From contig NZ_CAJGZQ010000014.1 of NCBI RefSeq assembly GCF_904846185.1, positions 33,463 to 97,462 on the forward strand: 64,000 bases of DNA, given 5' to 3'. The position numbers and the translations under genes are program-made. Positions 18,557 to 27,452 of the stretch are shown here, piece after piece (within the stretch, counting starts at the first letter, position 1; each line of letters begins with the position of its first letter). Under the pieces are notes generated by a model. It did no database searches, had not been told where the DNA came from, and saw only the letters and a program-made list of their open reading frames with translations. This DNA is from Psychrobacter immobilis (GTDB taxonomy: Bacteria; Pseudomonadota; Gammaproteobacteria; Pseudomonadales; Moraxellaceae).

Positions 18557-19336
18557 TTAGTCACTTTGTTTCATGACTTCAGCCGCCAATTTTTGATAAG
18601 CGCGCGCACCTTTTGACCATCTCTCATAAGCGATAACTGGCAAACCATGTGCTGGCGCTTCTGCCAAGCGAATATTTCTTGGAATATGAGTTTTATACAT
18701 AATATCGCCAAAGTGTGCTTCCAGCTCGGCAGACACGTCGCGAGCTAGTGTATTGCGTGCATCAAACAATGTTCTCACCACGCCGCGGATATATAGCTTT
18801 GGATTCAATTCCGTCAAGCGCTCAATCGTCTGCGACAAATCAGCCAAGCCTTCTAGTGCATAGTATTCACACTGCATCGGAATAATGACGCTGTCTGTAG
18901 CAACTAACGCATTAATCGTCAGTAAATTCAAGCTGGGTGCACAGTCTATAACCACATAATCGTAAGCAGGTTTGTTAGCAGCTAGCTGATCATTGACCAA
19001 TGCCACCATTGCTGTCTTAAACAGCTCATGACTATTGGTCTTGTTCATTAGGGTGATATCCATGCCTGCCAAATCACGATTGGCACCGATCACATCAAAC
19101 CCCGCCGGACTGGTAACAATAGCATCAGACAGCGACACCCCATCCAATAATACGTCAGCGATAGTTAGCCCAAGCTCGTTTTTATCAACACCCGTACCAC
19201 TGGTCGCATTACCCTGTGGGTCTAAGTCAATCAGCAGTACATGCTTGCGCTTCGCAGCCAAGCTGGCGGTCAAATTTACTGCCGTCGTGGTTTTGCCCAC
19301 GCCGCCTTTTTGATTCGCAATTGCTATGATTTCCAT
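18557..19336 (-). CDS. parA: Chromosome partitioning ATPase ParA
   Basis: A 259-residue Soj/ParA ATPase with the deviant Walker A NQKGGVGKTTTAVNL at the N-terminus, DLDPQGNATSG and VVIDCAPSLNLLT. It has no N-terminal HTH, as in chromosomal ParA. I use ATG 19336 (MEIIAIAN) with GAGTG upstream; a TTG at 19348 would add four residues. It is preceded by rsmG, the classic rsmG-parA-parB order, but without dnaA, gidA or atp genes in the window. Confidence 0.96.
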   Translation of the reverse strand: MEIIAIANQKGGVGKTTTAVNLTASLAAKRKHVLLIDLDPQGNATSGTGVDKNELGLTIADVLLDGVSLSDAIVTSPAGFDVIGANRDLAGMDITLMNKTNSHELFKTAMVALVNDQLAANKPAYDYVVIDCAPSLNLLTINALVATDSVIIPMQCEYYALEGLADLSQTIERLTELNPKLYIRGVVRTLFDARNTLARDVSAELEAHFGDIMYKTHIPRNIRLAEAPAHGLPVIAYERWSKGARAYQKLAAEVMKQSD

Positions 19337-19561
19337 ACACTCACTCAATTTAATTAGGGTCTATTACTGTTATTTTACTTTTGGCTTACACAATCAATTT
19401 TTCGCTAAACTTTGCATAGCATCATACTCATAAGCGTAAATAATATGAGTATCTCTATATAATTAGCGCGATTTGCATCACTATATTTTGAATATTATGC
19501 CATTCAAATATCCACAAAATCATGTGATACCGACACGTATCACTTAAAAGGTGTTCATAGC

Positions 19562-20278
19562 TTAGACATTTTTATAGGACAATTCAATTAAATGACGACT
19601 ATCATGTAAACGAGGCACTTTAAGCTTAATTGTCTTAATATGCCAGTCATTGTCTAGTGCTTGTAGCTCTTCATCGCTTGGCGCTTTGCCTTTCATCGCG
19701 CATAGGTAACCATTATCTGCTAAGCGCGGCTGAGCCACTTCGACAAAATCGATCAAACTGGCAAAGGCTCTAGAAGTCACAACGTCATAGCTGGCCTCAT
19801 GCGCCTCGATACGAGAAGCAATTGGCTGCATATTATTCAAGCCAAGCTCGCTGCTGATTTGCTTAATAAAGCGAATTTTTTTCTGATTACTATCAAGTGC
19901 GGTGCATTGACGCTCTGGCTGACAAATCGCAATAATAACCGCTGGCATCCCTGCTCCTGTGCCAATATCTAACAGTGACCCTGACGGTAAATGCGTTATA
20001 ATAGCCAAACAATCAATTATATGTTTGATTAAAGCCTCTTCTGGATCAGTGATGGCGGTCAGATTATACGCTTTATTCCACAACAAAAGCTGGTCTAAGT
20101 ACAATAATAATGTGCGCTGCTGCGTCTCACTCAAGGATAACTTAAGCTCATTGATCGCTTGTGCCAAGGTATTCGCCAGCGCTGGCAACTGTGCGCCAAG
20201 CTTTACAAAGCCAGTCGGATCAATACGGATATTGCCCGTGTTAGCAGAGGATGAAGATGTTTTAGTAAAGTCTGACAT
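19562..20278 (-). CDS. rsmG: 16S rRNA (guanine-N7) methyltransferase
   Basis: This 238-residue SAM-dependent enzyme methylates G527 of 16S rRNA. The GidB signature is visible: YNLTAI near residue 76, LLDIGTGAGMPAVIIAI (SAM site) and VTSRAFASL. A polar N-terminal tail of about 20 residues precedes the fold. The start is ATG 20278. It is the first gene of the minus-strand rsmG-parA-parB run and divergent from the Lon-like gene. Confidence 0.94.
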   Translation of the reverse strand: MSDFTKTSSSSANTGNIRIDPTGFVKLGAQLPALANTLAQAINELKLSLSETQQRTLLLYLDQLLLWNKAYNLTAITDPEEALIKHIIDCLAIITHLPSGSLLDIGTGAGMPAVIIAICQPERQCTALDSNQKKIRFIKQISSELGLNNMQPIASRIEAHEASYDVVTSRAFASLIDFVEVAQPRLADNGYLCAMKGKAPSDEELQALDNDWHIKTIKLKVPRLHDSRHLIELSYKNV

Positions 20279-20640
20279 ACAACGAGTTATCCAGTTTTGA
20301 CATGTGAACCGTCTATTTTATCATGCAGTCTGCCCATTGAATAGTTGCAGATTGCGCCAATGTGAGACATCTTATACTATCTGAGCCTATATTGAGGCGT
20401 TATTGTTCTTTAATCGCTTTAAATGGATGATGAATGATTGCTTATATAGGCGTTTTTAACAGAGCCTGCTAATGATACAAAACTGCTTTTAATGATTTAT
20501 TCAAAACACCGTTTTATCTTGTAAGATGTTTTTATGAACGATGCAAATTAACTAGAAAAAACCAAGTATTAGCACTCATTAGTAAACTTAATAGCACTTA
20601 ATAACCACGCCACTTTCCACAAACGATATAATTTATACCT
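20279..20640. other. Divergent promoter region rsmG / Lon-like gene
   Basis: A 362-bp AT-rich gap. On the minus strand TGATAAAAT (20315-20323) is an extended -10 candidate for rsmG. On the plus strand TATAAT at 20627-20632 lies only 8 bases before the Lon-like ATG. No gene was seen. Confidence 0.45.
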
Positions 20641-23496
20641 ATGACCAAACAGCCACACATCCCTACCTCTCAATTATCAAGAGACGCTAATAAAAAAGAC
20701 GCTAATAATATGGCAACACCCATCATTGAATTAAAAAGCACCCAACCAGCAACAGCGAATGCACCGCATCCATGCTTTATTGATATCAAGCAGCGCTGCC
20801 TTGTCACCGCTGAGCAACTAAAACGCTATAGCGATCCTGATGAATTGCCCTCGGATACTCGCACGGCACCAGATCTAGACGTTGGCTTTGGTCAGCAGCG
20901 TGCACTAAAAGCCTTACAAACAGCTTTGGATATCAAAGCCAGTGGCTATCATGTGTTTGCTGCTGGTGAAAATGGCTTGGGCAAACGCACCGTCATCAGC
21001 CGCTTGCTAACGCGTATTGCCGCCGATGCACCCACACCTGACGACTGGGTATATGTGCATAATTTCACCGATCCACGTACCCCTTTAGCGCTGCGACTAC
21101 CTGCGGGGCAAGCCTCCTTATTGCAGCAGCAAGTCAATCAATTATGGCAACAAGCCAAAAAACGATTGAGCCAACGCTTTCGTAGTGATCAATATCAAAG
21201 CAAAATCGAAGCCATCAAAAATGACACGCATCAAAAAGAAAGTCAGGCTTATGATGTGCTCAATGCGGAAGGCAAACAATATGATTTGGCGTTGACGTTT
21301 CGCGCATTTGATAATAAAGCGGTGTTTGTACATCCCAGTCAACTCGCGACAGAAACTAGTGGTGGTGATGATAAATTATCTGCTAGCCATAAAAATAAAT
21401 CCGTGAGCGATAATAGTAGCAAAGCGAGCATTTCTAACACCGAGTATAACGATCCTACGAATGCAGAGCAGAATGAAAGCAATACTGAATACGGCAATAG
21501 TGAATACGAAGCTGAGTTAAATAACTTTGTTCAAAAAAACCATATGCAAAAACGCTTAAGTCAGTTGACCATCGCGTTAGAGCAGTTAGAGGACGAAGCC
21601 AATGATGCGATAGAAGCCCTGCATCGCAATATTGCACGTCGTGCACTGCAACCGTTATTTGCCCCTGTTTATGAGCAATTTGCCAGTCACCCATTGGTCA
21701 TTGATTATCTCAAGACCGTATTTGCCGACATGGTTACGCATGTCGAGCGCATCGTCAATGGCGATGACGAAGAGTTTGTAACGGCAGTTTTGGCCACAAC
21801 CCCAAGTCGCTATGCGGTCAACGTCATTGTCAGCCACACGCCGGACGACGGTGCACCCGTCATCTTTGAGGACTTGCCAACGCATTTGAACTTATTGGGT
21901 CATGTCGAGCAAATCACCCAATTGGGCACGGTCACCACTGATGTCAGTATGATTCGAGCAGGTGCTCTGCACCGTGCCAATGGTGGTTATTTACTATTAG
22001 AAGCGAGTCACTTACTTGAGCATCCGTATGCTTGGCAGGGTCTCAAGCGCGCGCTACAATCACGCAAAATCAAACTCTCAAGCCTTGAACAAATGCTGAC
22101 CTTAACAGGCAGCTTATCGTTAGCACCTGCCCCCATTGACCTTGATGTTAAAGTGATTTTGCTTGGTGAAGCAGACTTATATTATGAGCTGTTAGAGCTT
22201 GAGCCTGAGTTTGATGCGGTCTTTAAAGTACGTGCGGATTTTCACGATGATGTGCCTCGCAGCAGTGAGCACGAATTGGCGTTAGTCGCAAAAATGGCTG
22301 ACATCATTGACTATGCCAATCTCTATCCGTTTGATCGTAGCGCGCAAGCTGCCCTACTTGAGCATTTAAGCTTACAAGCAGAAGACCAAGACCGCTTAAG
22401 CTTGCACAGTGATTTATTAATCAAGCTATTGCATGAGTCTAACCGCCACGCGCATTTAAGCGGAAAAAACATTGTTAATGCCTATCATGTCACACAAGCC
22501 ATCGATGATATGGACGAGCGTTCAGGATACCTGCGTGACCTCTATTGGGATGAGCTAAAAAACGGTCAGCAGCTTATTCAAACTCAAGGCAGCGCGGTCG
22601 GACAAGTCAATGCGCTGACAGTGGTCAGTTATGCCGATAGCGAGTTTGGTATGCCCGCCCGCCTGACTGCCGTCATTCAACCAAATATTGGTACGGGTGA
22701 AATTCTCGATATCGAGCGTGACGTGGATTTGGGCGGTAGTTTACACGCCAAAGGCATGCTGATTATGACCAGCTATTTGCGCGCCTTATTTAGCCAACAT
22801 CATGCGCTCAACTTTAGTGCTTCACTCGCTTTTGAACAAAGCTACGCCCATATCGATGGTGACAGCGCCACCGTCAGCGAAGGCTGTGCGCTGCTATCTG
22901 CCTTAGCAAACGTCCCGATTGATCAATCATTTGCCATTACTGGCTCTATGAACCAATTGGGTGAAGTGCAAGCGGTTGGTGGCATCAATTCTAAAATCGC
23001 CGGATTCTTTGATGCATGCCGCGAGCAAGAATTGACTGGGCAGCAAGGCGTGGTCATTCCAATGGCCAATGTCAAACAGCTCATGCTGCGTGACGACATC
23101 ATTGCTGCCGTCAAAGCGAACGAATTTCATATTTATGGTGTCTATACACTGAGCGAAGCATTGACGCTGATGACTGGTTTACCTATCGACACCATGAACA
23201 AAAAAGGTCGCTATCGTAAAGACACGTTGTTTGGTAAAGTCTTAAGTCGTCTGATGTTATGGGATGAAAATCAAGATAACAATGACGATGGTATGGATGA
23301 TAAAAAGTCCAAAAAGAAAGATAAAAAAAAGCAGAAAGCAAAGCGTCAAAAAAAACGGGGCAAGCAAAAAAAAGAAAAATGTAAAGACAAGGCGGAGCAC
23401 AACGAAGTCAGTATAAATGAGGATCAAGGCATCGACAAAAGCATCAATCAAGGTATCGATAACAATGACACTAAAACACCCATTGATGCCATATAA
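20641..23496 (+). CDS. Lon-related ATP-dependent protease (LonH/YcbZ-like)
   Basis: This 951-residue AAA+ protease has Walker A in AAGENGLGKRT (about residue 102) and a C-terminal Lon-type protease domain with catalytic S742 in GDSA and K785 in GGINSKIAGFF. It lacks the LonA N-terminal substrate domain, as in the YcbZ group. Two features are unusual: a Ser/Asn/Glu-rich insertion (about residues 236-295) and a very basic, then acidic, tail (about residues 875-951). The ATG at 20641 has no Shine-Dalgarno site; ATG 20710 (MATPIIE) is an alternative start. Physiological substrates are unknown. Confidence 0.88.
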   Translation: MTKQPHIPTSQLSRDANKKDANNMATPIIELKSTQPATANAPHPCFIDIKQRCLVTAEQLKRYSDPDELPSDTRTAPDLDVGFGQQRALKALQTALDIKASGYHVFAAGENGLGKRTVISRLLTRIAADAPTPDDWVYVHNFTDPRTPLALRLPAGQASLLQQQVNQLWQQAKKRLSQRFRSDQYQSKIEAIKNDTHQKESQAYDVLNAEGKQYDLALTFRAFDNKAVFVHPSQLATETSGGDDKLSASHKNKSVSDNSSKASISNTEYNDPTNAEQNESNTEYGNSEYEAELNNFVQKNHMQKRLSQLTIALEQLEDEANDAIEALHRNIARRALQPLFAPVYEQFASHPLVIDYLKTVFADMVTHVERIVNGDDEEFVTAVLATTPSRYAVNVIVSHTPDDGAPVIFEDLPTHLNLLGHVEQITQLGTVTTDVSMIRAGALHRANGGYLLLEASHLLEHPYAWQGLKRALQSRKIKLSSLEQMLTLTGSLSLAPAPIDLDVKVILLGEADLYYELLELEPEFDAVFKVRADFHDDVPRSSEHELALVAKMADIIDYANLYPFDRSAQAALLEHLSLQAEDQDRLSLHSDLLIKLLHESNRHAHLSGKNIVNAYHVTQAIDDMDERSGYLRDLYWDELKNGQQLIQTQGSAVGQVNALTVVSYADSEFGMPARLTAVIQPNIGTGEILDIERDVDLGGSLHAKGMLIMTSYLRALFSQHHALNFSASLAFEQSYAHIDGDSATVSEGCALLSALANVPIDQSFAITGSMNQLGEVQAVGGINSKIAGFFDACREQELTGQQGVVIPMANVKQLMLRDDIIAAVKANEFHIYGVYTLSEALTLMTGLPIDTMNKKGRYRKDTLFGKVLSRLMLWDENQDNNDDGMDDKKSKKKDKKKQKAKRQKKRGKQKKEKCKDKAEHNEVSINEDQGIDKSINQGIDNNDTKTPIDAI

Positions 23497-23554
23497 GCTG
23501 ATTTATAGTGGAATTTAGCTGTATCAAAACCAATCAATAAGTCAGTGTGCTAAT

Positions 23555-23572
23555 TGAAGACATGCCCTAGAC
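23555..23572. repeat. MITE-like repeat fragment C
   Basis: TGAAGACATGCCCTAGA matches the right terminal repeat of copies A and B. No matching left end was found nearby, so this is a decayed or solo end. Confidence 0.5.
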
Positions 23573-23661
23573 GCTACGATGCTTTTCTGCGATGATGAAT
23601 GGTTAATACTCCGCTAAGCTATACAAAAGCCAACTCGTAATTTCATAAAGGTTATCGCTCA

Positions 23662-24780
23662 ATGACTGTACATTCTACTGACGCCGACCACTCCCATGCT
23701 CAAACGAGCTCTGTTGAGCAAGCTAATACTGTAGCGGCAGCGGACAGTCATGTCTCAGGAGATAACAACGATAATCGCCATGGCGCGGCGACGACGGCGC
23801 GCCAGTGGCAAGTACTATCGCAACTACAGCGCAACCGCTGGGTGGGCACAACCCATATCTACGAGCAGCTGATGATGGCAGGCTTTGACATCAGCTTGCG
23901 CACTGTTCAACGCGACTTAAATGCGCTGGCAAAACGCTTTCCCATAGAAAAAAACAACGCCAACCCACAAGGCTGGCGCTGGCGTGATGATGCACCACTA
24001 CAAAGCTTACCGCACATGAATCTATCGCAAGCAGTCGCCTTTAACATGGTTGAAGCCAATCTAACTCAGCTACTACCACCTGTTATTTTAGATGAATTAT
24101 TTCCATGGTTTGACTTGGCAAGGCGGCAGCTAAAAAACAGTAAAGTCACCCATTCATGGATCGACAGAGTGCGTATCGAGCCTGCCACTCAGCCACTAAT
24201 CGCGCCGCATATTGACTTGGATAGCAAAGACAATATTTACCATGCGCTATTTTATCAATTACAAATCAAAGCCTGCTATACCCGCAGTAATAAATCACAG
24301 GCCAGTGAATATCTTTTAAATCCCATCGCTATTATCCAGCGCGGTGTGATTATTTATCTGCTGGCAACTCGTATTGATGATCCAAACTTTACCATTCGTA
24401 CCTTTGCCCTACATCGATTTGCTAGCGTTGACATTCTCGAAAGCGCCGCACAAACACCTGAGAGTTTCCAACTCGATAATTATTTGGATGCAGGTGGTAT
24501 GGGCTTTAGCCACCCCTTATTCGGTGATCTGCCTAATCATGGCAAAAACACCGCTATTGAGCTACAATTCACCAAACAAGCGGGCAAAAGCCTGACTGAG
24601 AGCAAGCTCAGTGACGATCAAACTGTTACGTTGGATGATGATACGCTGACCATTCAAGCCACTGTCAACCTAACTTCGCAACTGGTTTGGTGGTTACGTG
24701 GTTTTGGCAATGGTTTATTGAATGCCAAACCAGAATTGTTACATCAAGCCGTATTGGATAAGTTTTTTGATCATAAATAA
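23662..24780 (+). CDS. WYL-domain HTH transcriptional regulator
   Basis: A 372-residue regulator with a polar N-terminus (residues 1-45), a winged HTH (about 48-110, with SLRTVQRDLNALA as recognition helix) and a WYL-type ligand-sensing domain (about 180-265), followed by a C-terminal WCX-like segment ending WWLRGFGNGL. WYL proteins often sense nucleic-acid ligands or regulate DNA-damage and defence genes. No defence cassette is adjacent; the next gene is a TerD-like protein 88 bp downstream, a plausible target or partner. The ATG at 23662 has AAGG upstream. Confidence 0.85.
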   Translation: MTVHSTDADHSHAQTSSVEQANTVAAADSHVSGDNNDNRHGAATTARQWQVLSQLQRNRWVGTTHIYEQLMMAGFDISLRTVQRDLNALAKRFPIEKNNANPQGWRWRDDAPLQSLPHMNLSQAVAFNMVEANLTQLLPPVILDELFPWFDLARRQLKNSKVTHSWIDRVRIEPATQPLIAPHIDLDSKDNIYHALFYQLQIKACYTRSNKSQASEYLLNPIAIIQRGVIIYLLATRIDDPNFTIRTFALHRFASVDILESAAQTPESFQLDNYLDAGGMGFSHPLFGDLPNHGKNTAIELQFTKQAGKSLTESKLSDDQTVTLDDDTLTIQATVNLTSQLVWWLRGFGNGLLNAKPELLHQAVLDKFFDHK

Positions 24781-24868
24781 CAACTGCGAGTAATGACGCT
24801 AAAATTTAACCGTATTCAGACGATTACCACTATTTAAAAATGAAGAACGAAAGTAGATAAGGAATGTT

Positions 24869-25516
24869 ATGCCGACCACTGCCTCATTGCCATTACTGTC
24901 AGACAGTTTAAGAGGACTGGGCTTAGACGCGGGAACCTTATTTTTTGCGCTAAACTATGAATTTACCAAGATTGAGCCAAAAGGCATGTTTAAGCGCTTT
25001 AAAAAAAACCGGAGCGCTATTGATATTGATTTGGCTTGCGTACTATATGACAACAATTGCACCATCAGTGATATCGTTTGGTTCAAACAATTGCGCGATA
25101 AAGCGGAATCAGTGAAACATCAAGGCGACAGTCTCAATGGCAAAGATCGCGGCGAACAAGCGATGTATTTGGCACCTCTTGATCAAGAGCAAATCAGGCT
25201 TTACTTAGATAAAATTCCAGCACACATCACCCACATTGCTATGATAGCCAACTCTTACCACGGTCATCCGTTTTCAAGAGTCAACAAAGGCGAGATTCAT
25301 CTAAGCGATGATGAAGGCAATCGTTGTTTTGAAGTCAATCTAAAGCAACTACCACGTGATTGTACGACGCTGTGGGTGGCACATTTACGCCGAGAAGTGG
25401 ATGATTGGCATCTCACGCTGCAAAATTTACCCCTTCCTGCCGAAGATTTAGCAACGGCGGCGCAGCAAGTCGCCCATGAATTGGCACGTGCGCTACCCAT
25501 TCCACAAGCTATCTAA
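24869..25516 (+). CDS. TerD-family stress protein, divergent
   Basis: This 215-residue protein has TerD-domain features: the DIDLACVLYDNN strand, SDIVWF, the GDSLNG turn, then IPAHITHIAMIANSY and SDDEGNRCFEVNL. Canonical TerD proteins follow GDNLTG with an acidic GDGDDE calcium site; here the equivalent reads GKDRGEQA, so calcium binding may be lost. No terZABCEF partner is present. ATG 24869 has AAGGAA upstream. It follows the WYL regulator on the same strand and ends at a strong terminator. Confidence 0.75.
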   Translation: MPTTASLPLLSDSLRGLGLDAGTLFFALNYEFTKIEPKGMFKRFKKNRSAIDIDLACVLYDNNCTISDIVWFKQLRDKAESVKHQGDSLNGKDRGEQAMYLAPLDQEQIRLYLDKIPAHITHIAMIANSYHGHPFSRVNKGEIHLSDDEGNRCFEVNLKQLPRDCTTLWVAHLRREVDDWHLTLQNLPLPAEDLATAAQQVAHELARALPIPQAI

Positions 25517-25546
25517 ATACCGTAAAATATCCGTTTATTGCTAATA

Positions 25547-25584
25547 AAAAGGGTGCAACGTTCTGATAACGTTGCACCCTTTTC
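25547..25584. terminator. Bidirectional terminator between TerD-like and K+ channel genes
   Basis: AAAAGGGTGCAACGTT-CTGAT-AACGTTGCACCCTTTT, a perfect 12-bp core stem flanked by A and T runs. Confidence 0.9.
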
Positions 25585-25630
25585 TTACATATCCATTTGT
25601 TTGAAACCTAAAGTAACCATTATAAAAGAC

Positions 25631-26614
25631 TTACAGTGGCTCACCGCAATGTGGGCAAAAGTTCTTTTGTCGTTCTTCCACTTCTCTTTCGCGGCGCTCA
25701 AGCTCTTGTTCGCGTAATACCTGTAATACGATATTTTGCGCCTGCTCTTTATCCAGTCCCAGCTCACGGCGAATTTTATCGATCATCATCTGATTTTTCA
25801 CCAAATCAAAATCACTGTCAATCAGCTGCGCTCGAAAGTCCTGTTCAAGCTCTTCACGGCGCTGAGCAAGCTCATTTGCCAAACCAGTCGCTAAAATACC
25901 TGCAGGTAATGCCGCCAGACCCACACCTAATATGGTAATAACCGCACCCAATATTTTACCCGCATTGGTAATCGGCGTAACATCGCCATAGCCCACCGTC
26001 GTTAGCGTCACTACCGCCCACCACATCGCTTTAGGTATCGACTCAAATTCTTCTGGCTGGGCGTGGTTTTCAACCAAGTAAATGCCACTAGAGGCCGTCA
26101 CAATCATAATTATTAAAATAAAAATAACTGCTTGGAACGAGCCTTTTTCTTTGCTGATGACCACCAATAAGATGCGTAACGAAGCAAAATAGCGTGTCAG
26201 TTTGAGAATTCGGAATAAACGTAAAATACGTAAGAAGCGTAAATCAATCGTAACAAAGAAATTCAGGAAAGCTGGCGCAATGGCAACTAAATCAATCAAC
26301 GCAGAAGGACTTTTCAACCACTCCCAACGCTGACGCCAAGTGGTGTCATCTGGCTTTTCCTCGGCCACACTCCACAAACGCAGCAAATACTCAATAGAAA
26401 ACACCACGATAGAGAAATTTTCAAACCAGGTAAAATACTCCTGATAAGGGTAATACCAACTGTCAACCGACTCAGCAATGACCGCTGCTACATTGGTCAT
26501 GATTAGAAATATTAAAAAGTAGTCAACGCAGCGGCTAAACAGCGTATCGTGCTCATCATTTTGCAGAATATCGTAAACGAAAAGACGCAAGCGCCGTATA
26601 GATTGGAATAGCAT
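25631..26614 (-). CDS. Voltage-gated-type potassium channel (ion transporter family)
   Basis: This 327-residue protein has six membrane segments, an Arg-spaced S4 (LRFLRILRLFRILKLTRYF) and the K+ selectivity filter TLTTVGYGDVTP (near residue 207). The cytoplasmic tail is a long charged helix rich in Glu/Arg and ends with CPHCGEPL, half of a zinc ribbon. ATG 26614 has AGGGA upstream. Similar to KvAP/Kch-like bacterial channels, but without an RCK domain. Probably monocistronic. Confidence 0.9.
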   Translation of the reverse strand: MLFQSIRRLRLFVYDILQNDEHDTLFSRCVDYFLIFLIMTNVAAVIAESVDSWYYPYQEYFTWFENFSIVVFSIEYLLRLWSVAEEKPDDTTWRQRWEWLKSPSALIDLVAIAPAFLNFFVTIDLRFLRILRLFRILKLTRYFASLRILLVVISKEKGSFQAVIFILIIMIVTASSGIYLVENHAQPEEFESIPKAMWWAVVTLTTVGYGDVTPITNAGKILGAVITILGVGLAALPAGILATGLANELAQRREELEQDFRAQLIDSDFDLVKNQMMIDKIRRELGLDKEQAQNIVLQVLREQELERREREVEERQKNFCPHCGEPL

Positions 26615-26795
26615 GCCGTCCCTATGCGGTGAAACACCGGTCTTATATTAGTATAATAAAGCAGTCATCACAGAATATGACATTAATGCTCGGTCACCAT
26701 CAGTATTTCATAACCATCACTACTTAGCGATATAGTGCTCTCAGAGTATTACTAATGAAAGGACTGGCTTATTTAGTATGAATCATGATCGGTGA

Positions 26796-27023
26796 TTATA
26801 CTAAATTTAAATAATACATGTAGGCAAACAAAATTAGCACCAGCACAATGGCGATGATAGCGAAGCGTAAGAATCGTTCGTCAGCACGTAATTGCTCACT
26901 GATATCTTGAGCAGGCAGCAAAAATAAGTTGCATTCAGGACAGCAAGAGTCCATCCGATCTAATATCGTTACAGAACGTGCGTTTGTGCAGCGTAGAGGA
27001 GAATTACTACAATAGCCAAGCAT
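26796..27023 (-). CDS. Small zinc-ribbon-like membrane protein
   Basis: A 75-residue protein with Cys residues near the N-terminus (CSNSPLRC and CCPEC), consistent with a zinc ribbon, and one membrane helix at the C-terminus (about residues 52-72). The sequence resembles the ribbon found at the N-terminus of some Moraxellaceae phosphate-binding or OmpA-like proteins; here it stands alone as a tail-anchored protein. ATG 27023 has AGAGGGG at good spacing, which supports a real gene. Function unknown. Confidence 0.65.
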   Translation of the reverse strand: MLGYCSNSPLRCTNARSVTILDRMDSCCPECNLFLLPAQDISEQLRADERFLRFAIIAIVLVLILFAYMYYLNLV

Positions 27024-27452
27024 AATATATTACCCCTCTTTTCCCACTCTCATTATTCATCCGAAAAGTAATGAGACTATCATTACCGGCTCTAAGTTTT
27101 TGACATTTTAATACTCTAAAAATATCAAGGAGAGTTTAGCATCATTGACTATCGACCAAATTCTAGCGCCGTGCCTCTGTATAACATCGTATAATAGAAC
27201 CTAAGTCCTGCCTCACAAATACTAACTGTCCTAAGTAATGTTTAATTACCTCAACAAATATACCTTTAACGGTAAATTTATGCCATAAAAGCCATTAATA
27301 TGCGTTTAAAACCTTACAGTAAATATGGTTTTGTATTATAATGGCGTTGTAATGTTACAGGTTAGTCAATAATCATAACATTGTGTATCGGTACCTAATG
27401 TCATCCCTCGTTAGATAGCCACCGATAATCTTCTATCACGTTAAGGAATCAA
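27024..27452. other. Intergenic region upstream of ompW
   Basis: A 429-bp divergent region. It contains the candidate ompW promoter (27314-27342) and presumably the promoter for the small ribbon protein. AT-rich, no gene seen. Confidence 0.5.
27314..27342 (+). promoter_or_regulatory. Candidate sigma-70 promoter for ompW
   Basis: TTACAG (27314-27319), a 17-bp spacer and TATAAT (27337-27342). It implies a leader of about 105 nt before the ompW start, long enough for post-transcriptional control. Confidence 0.5.

Noticed and set aside
17254..20278. parS site (TGTTTCACGTGAAACA) near parAB
   Set aside because: Only partial matches such as TGTTTCACT were noticed, inside coding DNA and without the second half-site.
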